A stretch of DNA of 64,000 bases from Marinomonas balearica (lineage in GTDB: Bacteria; Pseudomonadota; Gammaproteobacteria; Pseudomonadales; Marinomonadaceae), in the NCBI RefSeq assembly GCF_004362145.1, contig NZ_SNXC01000014.1, positions 62,001 to 126,000 on the forward strand. Direction: 5' to 3'. The notes beneath the pieces were generated by a model that saw only the letters and a list, made by a program, of their open reading frames with translations, searched no databases and had not been told where the DNA came from. The translations under genes were made by a program, and so were the position numbers. Of the stretch, positions 30,109-38,832 are shown piece by piece. Numbering within the stretch: position 1 is the first letter of the stretch; every line of letters begins with the position of its first letter.

Positions 30109-32837
30109 GTTCGCTGCCGCACACGCAGCTTAGAAAATCAAAGCGTCCCAATTTGGTTTTGGTTTAGAGTTCGCTGCCGCACACGCAGCTTAGAAACACG
30201 CGACAAAATACCGGTTTGCACTGAGCCTGTTCGCTGCCGCACACGCAGCTTAGAAACATAAAGTAACGCCAACCTTCTAAAATAGAAGGTTCGCTGCCGC
30301 ACACGCAGCTTAGAAACCGCGTACACACATTGGTCGGGCGAGAAATTCGTTCGCTGCCGCACACGCAGCTTAGAAATGCAATTACAACACGTTGTGATTT
30401 TTCGATTAGTTCGCTGCCGCACACGCAGCTTAGAAAAGTCGCAGACACAACAGTTGGTTATTAATACATGTTCGCTGCCGCACACGCAGCTTAGAAAACA
30501 TAACGCTATTGAACCAATTAAAACAGTGTGTTCGCTGCCGCACACGCAGCTTAGAAATTTACCTACTATATCGCCAACGTCTTTGTACTGTTCGCTGCCG
30601 CACACGCAGCTTAGAAATCATAGCTAGACTCTTGCTGGTCGTCGAGATTGTTCGCTGCCGCACACGCAGCTTAGAAAACGCTAAAAAAAGGCGGGTTAAC
30701 TCACATGCCGTTCGCTGCCGCACACGCAGCTTAGAAACATGCGAGAGTTAATGCATCGTCGAATTCACCGTTCGCTGCCGCACACGCAGCTTAGAAAGAC
30801 GGAAACGCCACCGCCACCGCTTCTATTCTGTTCGCTGCCGCACACGCAGCTTAGAAAAGGGCGACAGTGAATGAGATATGGGCAGTGTGGTTCGCTGCCG
30901 CACACGCAGCTTAGAAAGCACTCGCGCATACTACCAATACACCCAAGCCGTTCGCTGCCGCACACGCAGCTTAGAAATGTTGTCGTACACAGCGGAAAGG
31001 AACCAATGCGTTCGCTGCCGCACACGCAGCTTAGAAATAGCTGGTATTCTGCAATCATTGCCCGATGTAGTTCGCTGCCGCACACGCAGCTTAGAAAATG
31101 AAACAATTGCGACGTAAAACCACGACCAGGTTCGCTGCCGCACACGCAGCTTAGAAAGCCAGCGCGTGTAATCATATCTGGTCGAGATTGTTCGCTGCCG
31201 CACACGCAGCTTAGAAACGAATAACCCAATCCAACCGCATCAGCGGTTTGTTCGCTGCCGCACACGCAGCTTAGAAAGGACATAAAAATGGGGGGTACTT
31301 GAATAAATTGTTCGCTGCCGCACACGCAGCTTAGAAAGTAAAATATACAGATATCTTCATCGCCGTCTAGTTCGCTGCCGCACACGCAGCTTAGAAAAAG
31401 CGTTGAGTGTTTTCGAGCGGCGTTTTAGCGTTCGCTGCCGCACACGCAGCTTAGAAAAACAAAGAACGAGCGGAACGTTTAGCAACTCGGTTCGCTGCCG
31501 CACACGCAGCTTAGAAAATCATATCGGCATTGCTGGTCACATTCTCAGAGTTCGCTGCCGCACACGCAGCTTAGAAAATTGGCCGAAGCGTTGCGCCGCT
31601 TAGAGCTTGGTTCGCTGCCGCACACGCAGCTTAGAAAATCATGTATGCGATTTTCGGTCTCATATTTGCGTTCGCTGCCGCACACGCAGCTTAGAAACGA
31701 TGTACCTGGTAGTGAAGTGGTGCTTGAATGTTCGCTGCCGCACACGCAGCTTAGAAAATGCATGGGTTTGAGTTACAGCGGAAATTGGCATTCGCTGCCG
31801 CACACGCAGCTTAGAAATAGCGCTAGACCGTCTCTTGATTCTTGGTATGGTTCGCTGCCGCACACGCAGCTTAGAAAACCAGGCGATTACTACTTGAATG
31901 CAGAAGCGAGTTCGCTGCCGCACACGCAGCTTAGAAATAGTTGCGGGCGTTGTTTTACACAAAGCTAAGGTTCGCTGCCGCACACGCAGCTTAGAAATTG
32001 CGTTACTTGTTCGGACGCGCCGTCTTCGAGTTCGCTGCCGCACACGCAGCTTAGAAATAATGTCACCTCAAAGACAATACAATCAATTGGTTCGCTGCCG
32101 CACACGCAGCTTAGAAAATTTACTAAAAAGGAAAATTGGGAATCGTTATGTTCGCTGCCGCACACGCAGCTTAGAAAGCCAGCATCATAAGCTGCAATCA
32201 CTGCCATTCGTTCGCTGCCGCACACGCAGCTTAGAAACAGCAAAAACCGGATCGAAAGCTAACCAAGAAGTTCGCTGCCGCACACGCAGCTTAGAAAGCA
32301 CTGCATTAACTCCAGTCGACGCACTGGGTGTTCGCTGCCGCACACGCAGCTTAGAAATATTGACCATTGATGTAAGGCAACGACGCATGGTTCGCTGCCG
32401 CACACGCAGCTTAGAAATGAATGTCTCCATCCAGCGTGATTACAAAGTGGTTCGCTGCCGCACACGCAGCTTAGAAATTAGCATTTCGCCGCATATTATC
32501 TTCAAGGTCGTTCGCTGCCGCACACGCAGCTTAGAAAAGATAGTAATTGGGATAAAGCAAAGGCTTATTGTTCGCTGCCGCACACGCAGCTTAGAAATGT
32601 TGCATTGTGCCAAAGGTTTTGCATAAGCTGTTCGCTGCCGCACACGCAGCTTAGAAATAACGTGACGTGTCACGTTATAGGAATTCGGAGTTCGCTGCCG
32701 CACACGCAGCTTAGAAATGTTACACGTCCAAATTCGCCTTCAAACAGGTGTTCGCTGCCGCACACGCAGCTTAGAAAAAACTTCGGGAACGAGCATCACG
32801 CCGTCGGCTGTTCGCTGCCGCACACGCAGTTTGGTAT
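30109..32837 (+). CRISPR. Type I-F CRISPR array, 46 repeats and 45 spacers
   Basis: Repeats are 28 bp, start GTTCGCTGCC and end GCTTAGAAA, with a 60-bp period and 32-bp spacers. Spacer 6 (30437-30469) is 33 bp, shifting the phase by one base. All repeats I read are identical except the one at 31790, which begins with A instead of G, and the last (32810-32837), which diverges after position 19. This marks the leader-distal end on the right. The hairpin in each repeat is GCTGC / GCAGC with loop CGCACAC, shifted compared with canonical I-F repeats. The array is transcribed on the plus strand, like the cas genes. Confidence 0.98.
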
Positions 32838-32882
32838 CAATTCGACTTCTTCCTAACGCTCCCCTTGGTAGGAGGACGGTGA

Positions 32883-33581
32883 CTAGGCTAGATCAAATAA
32901 GATGGCTTTGGTGTGCTGGTCTTGGTCATTATGCAAGGTCAGTGTGTCTTCACTTTCGATCATTGCTCCGTCGCCTGAGTTTAGTGTGGTGTTGTCGTTT
33001 AGGGTGAGTGTGCCTTCTATTTGGTGGATGTAGTAGCGGCGCTCGCGGTTAGCGTTGACGGTTTCTGTGTTCCCTTTTTCAAGTATTACTTGCATCAGTT
33101 GCATGTCTTGTTTGATGGCTAGGGTGCCGTGTTCGCCGTTGGGTGTAACGATAGGGGTAATGCCTGTGTTTTCGCCAAAGGCTTTTTGTTGGTAGCTTGG
33201 TTTCCCACCTTGTTTGTTCGGTTGTATCCAGATCTGTAAAAATTTAAGTGTGTCTTTGTCGGAGGCGTTAAATTCGCTGTGGTAGATGCCTGCGCCTGCG
33301 GACATAAGTTGGTATTCGCCTTTGGGCAGTTCTTTTATGTTTCCGGCGCTGTCTTTGTGGGCGATGCGGCCTTGGGTTACGAGGCTGATGATTTCCATGT
33401 CTCGGTGGCCGTGGGTGTCGAATCCTGTATTCGGTGCGACGGTGTCGTCGTTGATGACGCGCAGGTGTGAAAAGCCCATATGAGTAGGGTCGTAGTAGCT
33501 ACCAAACGAGAAGGTGTGGTAGCTGTCTAGCCAGCCAAAGTTTGCGTGTCCTCGTTGGTTTGCTTTACGTACTGTGATCAT
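32883..33581 (-). CDS. Pirin family protein
   Basis: A 232-residue bicupin of the pirin/YhhW type. The metal-binding cupin residues are visible in NTGFDTHGHRDMEIIS (about residues 51-66), and YHSEFNAS appears near residue 100. Some members oxidise quercetin, others have regulatory roles; the substrate is unknown here. It is divergent from a LysR gene with a 155-bp shared region, a common arrangement in which the LysR protein controls pirin. Its stop lies 45 bp past the CRISPR array. Confidence 0.9.
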   Translation of the reverse strand: MITVRKANQRGHANFGWLDSYHTFSFGSYYDPTHMGFSHLRVINDDTVAPNTGFDTHGHRDMEIISLVTQGRIAHKDSAGNIKELPKGEYQLMSAGAGIYHSEFNASDKDTLKFLQIWIQPNKQGGKPSYQQKAFGENTGITPIVTPNGEHGTLAIKQDMQLMQVILEKGNTETVNANRERRYYIHQIEGTLTLNDNTTLNSGDGAMIESEDTLTLHNDQDQHTKAILFDLA

Positions 33582-33677
33582 ATGACGCTCCGGTGATGCG
33601 CACGGTAAGTGCTTGCTGTTACTATTTGAAGAGTATAAAAGCGTGTTCAGAGGGTGAAAAACGGAACATTTTGAGCT

Positions 33678-33708
33678 TTCATTTCAAAAAAATTGAATGT
33701 TAAATGAA
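33678..33708. promoter_or_regulatory. Inverted repeat between pirin and LysR
   Basis: TTCATTT (33678-33684) and AAATGAA (33702-33708) are perfect inverted arms 17 bases apart in the shared pirin/LysR promoter region. A LysR binding site is possible but not shown. Confidence 0.35.
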
Positions 33709-33736
33709 GCGGTATTTTAGTTGGGTAGTGTAGTGC

Positions 33737-34645
33737 ATGCATAATTCTATTACGTTAGAAAATTTACGGGTGTTGGAGGCGATTCGTCAGTCGGGGAGTT
33801 TCGCTGGTGCAGCTCAGATGCTGCATAAGGTGCCGTCGGCGTTAACTTATACCGTAAGTAAGCTGGAAGACGATCTTGGTTTGTTGTTGTTTGAGCGCAG
33901 TAAAAAAGGGGCTCGTTTGACGGCGGCAGGTACGTTGTTGCTTGAACAAGGACGCCCTATTTTGGAGGCTGTTGCTCGGCTGGAGGAGTCTATGCGGGCG
34001 TTTGAGGCGGGTTGGGAGCCGTGTTTACGAATTGCACACGATGTCATTTTATCAACCAAGCCTTTGTTACAGGTTGTCGGTGAGTTTTTGGATAAAGAGT
34101 TGCCGGTAGAGGTCGCTTACGATTCGGTTGCAGTGGGTGGCGGCTGGGACAGTTTGATCTCGGAGCGCTGTGATATTGCAATAGGTGTGTCGGGAGATAT
34201 TCCAAAAGGGGAGTTTGAGGTTCAGGAAATCGGAGGGCTGTCATTTTTGTTTGCGATTGCGCCAACTCATCCGTTGGCGTTGCTGGGGCGTCCGATTTCT
34301 GCGCAAGATTTGCGTGAGTATCCGTCTATTGTGGTTTCAGACAGTTCAAGAATTTTGCCGAAGGTGAGCACGGGGATTTTTGAGAGTAAGCAGACGGTTA
34401 AGGTTCCGGATTTGGCGTCTAAGATTGCGGCGCAATGTATGGGCTTGGGTGTTGGGTACTTACCCACGCATTTGATTCAAGATAAGTTGAAGGATGGTAG
34501 TCTGGTTGAGCGCGAATGTGAGATCCCACGTGCGGATTTAACGCTTTATATTGCTTGGCGTAAGACGAAAAAAGGCAAGGGGCTGCGTTGGTTTGTTGAG
34601 CATTTAGGCGCGGCGGATTGGGGCTTGTCTCGTAACGAAGGTTAA
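33737..34645 (+). CDS. LysR-family transcriptional regulator
   Basis: A 302-residue LysR regulator. The N-terminal helix-turn-helix is visible as LENLRVLEAIRQSGSFAGAA (residues 7-26) and TYTVSKLEDDLGLLLFER (about 37-54). An effector-binding region follows. It is divergent from pirin and 42 bp upstream of an AEC transporter, either of which could be a target. The 33582-33736 region holds an inverted repeat TTCATTT/AAATGAA (33678-33708) as a possible site. Confidence 0.9.
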   Translation: MHNSITLENLRVLEAIRQSGSFAGAAQMLHKVPSALTYTVSKLEDDLGLLLFERSKKGARLTAAGTLLLEQGRPILEAVARLEESMRAFEAGWEPCLRIAHDVILSTKPLLQVVGEFLDKELPVEVAYDSVAVGGGWDSLISERCDIAIGVSGDIPKGEFEVQEIGGLSFLFAIAPTHPLALLGRPISAQDLREYPSIVVSDSSRILPKVSTGIFESKQTVKVPDLASKIAAQCMGLGVGYLPTHLIQDKLKDGSLVERECEIPRADLTLYIAWRKTKKGKGLRWFVEHLGAADWGLSRNEG

Positions 34646-34687
34646 TCTTGTGTCTGTTACAGGCTGTGAACATTAGGGAGTCAGCAG

Positions 34688-35617
34688 TTGGCGATTATTT
34701 TGGCGGTTTTGCCTGTATTTTTGTTGTTGGTTTTGGGTGTGTTTTTGAGACGAATCCGGTTTTTACCGGACGATACGTGGGTTGGGTTCGATCGTCTTGT
34801 TTATTGGGTTTTGTTTCCAGCATTGTTGTTCAATAAAACCAGTCAGATAGATTTGCATAGCCCAATGGTGCCAACGTACGCAACGCTCTTGCTAGGCGCG
34901 TTGGTGGTGACGGCGGCGGTCAGTTTTTTGGGTGGTTTTTTACTGAAGCTTGCGCCTCCGCAGAATTCGTCATTGCTTCAAGCCAGTGTGCGTTATAACA
35001 CGTTTATTACGTTGGCCATTGCTCAGCAGTTGTATGGTTCAGAAGGGTTGGTTCTGGCGACCATTGGTGCGGCGGTGTTGATTCCGACGATCAATGTGTT
35101 TTTGGTGATCAGTATGGTGTTGATGCACGGCAATAAAGAAGCATCGGTTGTTAAGTTGGTTGTTAAAGAGCTGTTTCGTAACCCGTTGGTGTTGTCGATT
35201 GCGTTAGGGCTTAGTGTTAATGCATTGGGTGTATCACCGGTGCTGATCTTAACGGATATGACTCAGATTTTATCGCAGGCCACTTTACCGCTTGTTTTGT
35301 TGGCCGTTGGCGCGAGTGTGCGGTTAGAAGCGGTGAAAGATGTCGGGAAGGCGTTTGTCTGGGGAAGTCTCTCTCGAATGCTGGTGTTCCCTGCGGTGAT
35401 TTTTCTGTTGTGTATTCAATTTGAGGTGAGCGGTTTGCCAGCGGCGATTGTGTTGTTGTTTGGTTTTTCTCCGACGGCAACATCGGCTTATGCGTTGGCT
35501 AGGCAGTTGGGGGGCGATGCTCCGCAGATGGCGGCGCATATTACGCTTCAAACGGGGCTGTGTTTGGTGACGATTCCGTTGAGCATTGCGGTTACGCAGT
35601 GGTGGTTGGCGGGCTAG
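34688..35617 (+). CDS. AEC (auxin efflux carrier) family transporter
   Basis: A 309-residue membrane protein with about 10 hydrophobic segments, starting AIILAVLPVFLLLVLGVFLRR, here split as AIILAVLPVF and LLLVLGVFLRR. It is of the AEC/YfdV type, which exports small carboxylates or similar solutes. The start codon is TTG at 34688, supported by a strong AGGGAG site 7 bases upstream. It is probably co-transcribed with the preceding LysR gene. A bidirectional terminator follows (35635-35668). Confidence 0.88.
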   Translation: MAIILAVLPVFLLLVLGVFLRRIRFLPDDTWVGFDRLVYWVLFPALLFNKTSQIDLHSPMVPTYATLLLGALVVTAAVSFLGGFLLKLAPPQNSSLLQASVRYNTFITLAIAQQLYGSEGLVLATIGAAVLIPTINVFLVISMVLMHGNKEASVVKLVVKELFRNPLVLSIALGLSVNALGVSPVLILTDMTQILSQATLPLVLLAVGASVRLEAVKDVGKAFVWGSLSRMLVFPAVIFLLCIQFEVSGLPAAIVLLFGFSPTATSAYALARQLGGDAPQMAAHITLQTGLCLVTIPLSIAVTQWWLAG

Positions 35618-35634
35618 CTTTGAGGGGTTTTATA

Positions 35635-35668
35635 AAGGCTCTCTCTTTTACAGAGAGAGCCTTGTTTT
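35635..35668. terminator. Bidirectional intrinsic terminator
   Basis: AAGGCTCTCTC / GAGAGAGCCTT perfect 11-bp stem with a 7-base loop and a TTTT run. It lies between the converging AEC transporter and Gfo/Idh genes. Confidence 0.85.
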
Positions 35669-35710
35669 AGTCGTTTTATTGAGTTTTTAAGCCCGATAAT
35701 GGGTATTAGG

Positions 35711-36754
35711 TTAGTGTTTGTGATGATGGTGCTCGTGATGGTGATGTTCTAGCTCATCTGAGTCGATTCCTGTTTCATCATCGTCGTAAACAACGCCCAT
35801 GTCTTGACGAATTTCGTCAAGCGTTGAGAGTAGGTTTAAGGTGTTTTGCCAACTGTGATTCGGGCTTTGTAGCAAACCTTCTTCAAGGCAACGATTCACT
35901 TCTTCTATTTCAAATTGGTAGCCTTCACCTTCATAGTCGAATTCAATGGCGTGTTCGGAATCGTCAGATTTAACCAGTGTTATGGTTTTGGCTTTGTACC
36001 ATTGTGACCCAAACTCAATGTAGCCTTGTGTTCCGGATAATATGGCTCTGTTGGGGGCGGGAGAAAGAATAGACGCTTCGAGTGAGGCCAGTTGTCCGTT
36101 TTCCCATCCCAGCATAATTTGTTCAAAGACATCTACGTCAGTGTCCCCAATTACGGCTTGGTTTTGCACGAAGTCCGGGCGACCTAAGAAGAGTTGAGCA
36201 AGGAAGACGGGGTAAATACCGATGTCCATAAGTGCACCGCCGCCTAAATCGGGATTGAGTAAGCGGTGTTGAGGATCCGTTGGCCCTTTGAAGTTAAAGC
36301 TGGCTTGAATCCCCATTAGGTCGCCAATTTCACCTTCTTCTACCCATTCAATGGCTTGCTCTATCGCCGGTTGGAAACGCGTCCACATGGCTTCCATTAC
36401 GAAGACTTGATGTGTTTCGGCCAGCTCAAAAAGTGTTTTTGCTTGTGCTTCATTGAGGGTAAAGGGTTTTTCACACAGTACGGATTTGCCGGATAAAATC
36501 GCGGCGCGTGCGAGTTCGTAATGAGTGGAGTGTGGGGTGGCGATGTAAACGACGTCTACTTCTTGACTGTTGATCAAGGAGTAATAATCCACCATTGCGA
36601 GTTCGATATCGTGCTCGCTGGCAAACGAATCCGCTGTGTCTTTGTTACGTGAAGCGACGGCGGTTAGTGTTCCTGTTTTCGCATATTGGAAATCTTTTGC
36701 AAAGGTATGGGCGATGTTGCCTGTCCCTAATATTCCCCAGCGTACTTCGTTCAT
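35711..36754 (-). CDS. Gfo/Idh/MocA oxidoreductase with a histidine-rich C-terminus
   Basis: A 347-residue NAD(P)-dependent sugar-type dehydrogenase. The nucleotide-binding motif is WGILGTGNIAHTFA at residues 6-19, and the EKP motif is visible as GKSVLCEKPFTLNEA (about 88-102). The last residues are ELEHHHHEHHHHKH, giving nine histidines in 12 positions after an acidic linker. This tail is unusual for the family and looks like a metal-binding sequence. The ribosome-binding site AGGAG is well placed. Substrate unknown. Confidence 0.88.
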   Translation of the reverse strand: MNEVRWGILGTGNIAHTFAKDFQYAKTGTLTAVASRNKDTADSFASEHDIELAMVDYYSLINSQEVDVVYIATPHSTHYELARAAILSGKSVLCEKPFTLNEAQAKTLFELAETHQVFVMEAMWTRFQPAIEQAIEWVEEGEIGDLMGIQASFNFKGPTDPQHRLLNPDLGGGALMDIGIYPVFLAQLFLGRPDFVQNQAVIGDTDVDVFEQIMLGWENGQLASLEASILSPAPNRAILSGTQGYIEFGSQWYKAKTITLVKSDDSEHAIEFDYEGEGYQFEIEEVNRCLEEGLLQSPNHSWQNTLNLLSTLDEIRQDMGVVYDDDETGIDSDELEHHHHEHHHHKH

Positions 36755-36791
36755 GGGTCGCTCCTAAATCTTACTTAGCTTGTTTCTTAGA

Positions 36792-37481
36792 TTATAGCTG
36801 ATCTGTTTGTTCTAGTGTCTCTAGTCGTTGAGTTAATTCCGCTAATTTTGCTTCCAGTTCGTCAATGCGTTTTATGGCGTCGTTAAGGCTTGGGCGTGTC
36901 GAGCTGTAAGCGGCGTCTGTCGGAGCGTTTGAATTGTCTTCGTCCACTAAGGTGGCGTCTATGGCTTCTCGCTCTAGGCAGAGGGTACTTTGAAAGCGTC
37001 GTTCCCGTTTTCCCGGCTCTCTGGGCAGCATTTCTATAAATGGCCCTCCGGTCATTTCTTTTAGGTTCGCCAGTGCTTGCTCGACTTCTGGCAGGTTGCT
37101 AAAGGAATGCAATCGTCCGCTTCGCGAACGCAGTTCGCCGGGTGTTTGTGCTCCACGTAACAGTTGAAGACATACGATTGCGGTTTCGCCTTCGCTGAAT
37201 TGCAAATCGGAAAACTCGGTGTTGCAGAATCGATGTTGATATTTGGCGACTCGACTGCCAAGGGTGACTTCTGTGATGAGGGCGCGTTCAACCAGTGCAT
37301 CTACGGTGTCTTGAACGTCAAATTCTGAATAATTTACCACGGGTTCGCGGCTCGATTTTTGGTTACAGGCATTTACCAACGCATTTAGGCTGAGTGGATA
37401 TTGTTCGGGTGTGGTGATGGATTTTTCAATTAGGCAGCCAATGATTCGTGCTTCCATCGCATTTAGATCATAGTAAGACAT
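36792..37481 (-). CDS. yceH: YceH family protein (UPF0502/DUF480)
   Basis: A 229-residue protein of the YceH family. It begins with [26 protein letters not shown]-like sequence (residues 6-31) and NQKSSREPV, then a winged-helix-like central part with [18 protein letters not shown] (about 110-127). A C-terminal coiled coil ends the protein ([19 protein letters not shown]). The function is not known. It sits 3 bp downstream of the fatty acid hydroxylase-type gene and is probably co-transcribed with it. Confidence 0.88.
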   Translation of the reverse strand: MSYYDLNAMEARIIGCLIEKSITTPEQYPLSLNALVNACNQKSSREPVVNYSEFDVQDTVDALVERALITEVTLGSRVAKYQHRFCNTEFSDLQFSEGETAIVCLQLLRGAQTPGELRSRSGRLHSFSNLPEVEQALANLKEMTGGPFIEMLPREPGKRERRFQSTLCLEREAIDATLVDEDNSNAPTDAAYSSTRPSLNDAIKRIDELEAKLAELTQRLETLEQTDQL

Positions 37482-37484
37482 CCG

Positions 37485-38288
37485 TTAATCCTCTTTTACT
37501 TCTTTTGATGTTCTAGATTTTGTCCAAAACGGCATGGTGAAAAGTGAGACGACGCTGTTTGGCTCGTATTGTTTTGTATGTGGCAAGCCAATGGAAAGTT
37601 GATGATCTCCATATTGGGCAGAATGGGTATAGCTTTGAAAGAGCCTATCCCAAAGGCTCAAAAAGAACGCGTAATTGCTGTTTGCTTCTTGATTGTTTCG
37701 GGAGTGATGTATTCGGTGGTGATCGGGTGTCACAATAAAAAGCCGAACCATTTTTTCAATGCGGGCGGGCAGTCGGGCGTTGGTGTGATTAAACAAAGAC
37801 GCTGCATTCAGTAATATATCGAAAATGAGTACAGACAGTGCCGGAATGCCTAAGAGAACAATGGCGAACGATTTGATAATAAGTGAAACCAGAATCTCCA
37901 ATGGGTGAAACCGTAAGGCCGAGCTGATATCCAATTCTGGGTCGGTGTGGTGAACGCGGTGCAGCCGCCAAAAAATAGGAATGGTATGAAAGGCTCTGTG
38001 TTGCCAGTAGATAATGAGATCTAACAGCACGATGCCAATAAGCGTAGCCAGCAGGGACGGAGCTGCGATGTATGTTAAGAGCCCATCATGAAACGAGTAG
38101 GCAACTACGCTCAATAATACGGGCTGAATAATTCGCACAACCAGTATGCCTGAGGTAAACAAGAGTAGGTTGTGTCGCCAACGTGTTTTCCACTTTCGTA
38201 AAGTCGAACGCGGGGAGTATCGCTGCCAAACGATCAGCGCGATAAGAACAGCAAAAAAAACAATGGCGCGTAGGGTGTAATCTGTCAT
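37485..38288 (-). CDS. Sterol desaturase / fatty acid hydroxylase family membrane protein
   Basis: A 267-residue membrane protein with several hydrophobic segments and the histidine clusters of the di-iron family: YWQHRAFHTIPIFWRLHRVHHTD (two blocks, HRAFH and HRVHH, about residues 95-120) and DHHRIHHSRN (about 193-202). It probably hydroxylates or desaturates a lipid. The substrate is unknown; bacteria of this type normally lack sterols. Confidence 0.85.
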   Translation of the reverse strand: MTDYTLRAIVFFAVLIALIVWQRYSPRSTLRKWKTRWRHNLLLFTSGILVVRIIQPVLLSVVAYSFHDGLLTYIAAPSLLATLIGIVLLDLIIYWQHRAFHTIPIFWRLHRVHHTDPELDISSALRFHPLEILVSLIIKSFAIVLLGIPALSVLIFDILLNAASLFNHTNARLPARIEKMVRLFIVTPDHHRIHHSRNNQEANSNYAFFLSLWDRLFQSYTHSAQYGDHQLSIGLPHTKQYEPNSVVSLFTMPFWTKSRTSKEVKED

Positions 38289-38323
38289 TTATTCCCATTT
38301 GAGCGTTATGACAGCCCCTATTT

Positions 38324-38773
38324 TTAATGAATTGATTTTTTTTGCAATGGATATTTTCGCAGAGTGTCGACTTTTAGTTTGCCCAGCATCTCTGCGACCA
38401 CATTTAAATTGCTGTCGTTGAGCTGTTTAAAGGAAATACAGTGGTCGCCGAAGGACGCTTTTTTAAGGCGTTCTTTAAAGCTAAAGCTCTCATCTTGAAT
38501 GTCGAAATCATCGAATATCAGGCTTACATGCTTTTGGCGAGCGATCACGCTAAAGGTCCAGTGTTGTCCCAGATAAAATACTGGGACACCTTGCTCTAGG
38601 TGAAGGGTCGCTTCTGGCGCGATGATCTGAATCAGGTTTATGAGCTGACTTAGATCACCACGTACTTCAGGCGCGGCTTCACTGATGTAGTTTGTTACTT
38701 CGACCACTTCACTCTTTAGGGTGGGAGAGTCGATCGTTTTATTTGCCTCAACCGATGTCGCTTTACCGTGCAT
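38324..38773 (-). CDS. DUF1801 domain protein
   Basis: A 149-residue protein with a DUF1801-like (YdhG) core, seen in APEVRGDLSQLINLIQIIAPEA (about residues 35-55), VFYLGQHWTFSVIARQKHVSL and FGDHCISFKQL. Its function is unknown. I chose ATG 38773 because AGGAGG lies just upstream; GTG 38779 is within the same site. On the mRNA the ribosome-binding site is partly included in a hairpin ACACCT/AGGTGT (38776-38792). Confidence 0.75.
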   Translation of the reverse strand: MHGKATSVEANKTIDSPTLKSEVVEVTNYISEAAPEVRGDLSQLINLIQIIAPEATLHLEQGVPVFYLGQHWTFSVIARQKHVSLIFDDFDIQDESFSFKERLKKASFGDHCISFKQLNDSNLNVVAEMLGKLKVDTLRKYPLQKKSIH

Positions 38774-38832
38774 AAACACCTCCTAAAGGTGTCGGTTGAG
38801 AAAGCGCAACATGCTGTTTTAATGGAGTTTCA

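Noticed and set aside
30609-31190. Duplicate spacers ending in similar GGTCG...GAGATT sequence (near 30640 and 31180)
   Set aside because: The two spacers share only the last several bases and differ elsewhere.
30470-31817. Possible second CRISPR array or array rearrangement at the phase shift
   Set aside because: The shift is explained by one 33-bp spacer; repeats on both sides are the same.
20632-32837. Mobile element carrying the CRISPR-Cas locus
   Set aside because: I found no transposase, integrase, flanking direct repeats or tRNA attachment site at either side; horizontal transfer is possible but not shown.
30138-32856. Open frames across the CRISPR array with repeated peptides (e.g. 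FLSCVCGSE, VRCRTRSLE)
   Set aside because: They arise because the 60-bp unit is a multiple of three and the repeat has no stop in several frames. They are shadows of the array, on both strands and in several frames.
33737-35617. Foreign origin of the G/T-rich LysR-AEC region
   Set aside because: The G over C excess on this strand is strong but fits strand skew and codon choice; no other sign of transfer.
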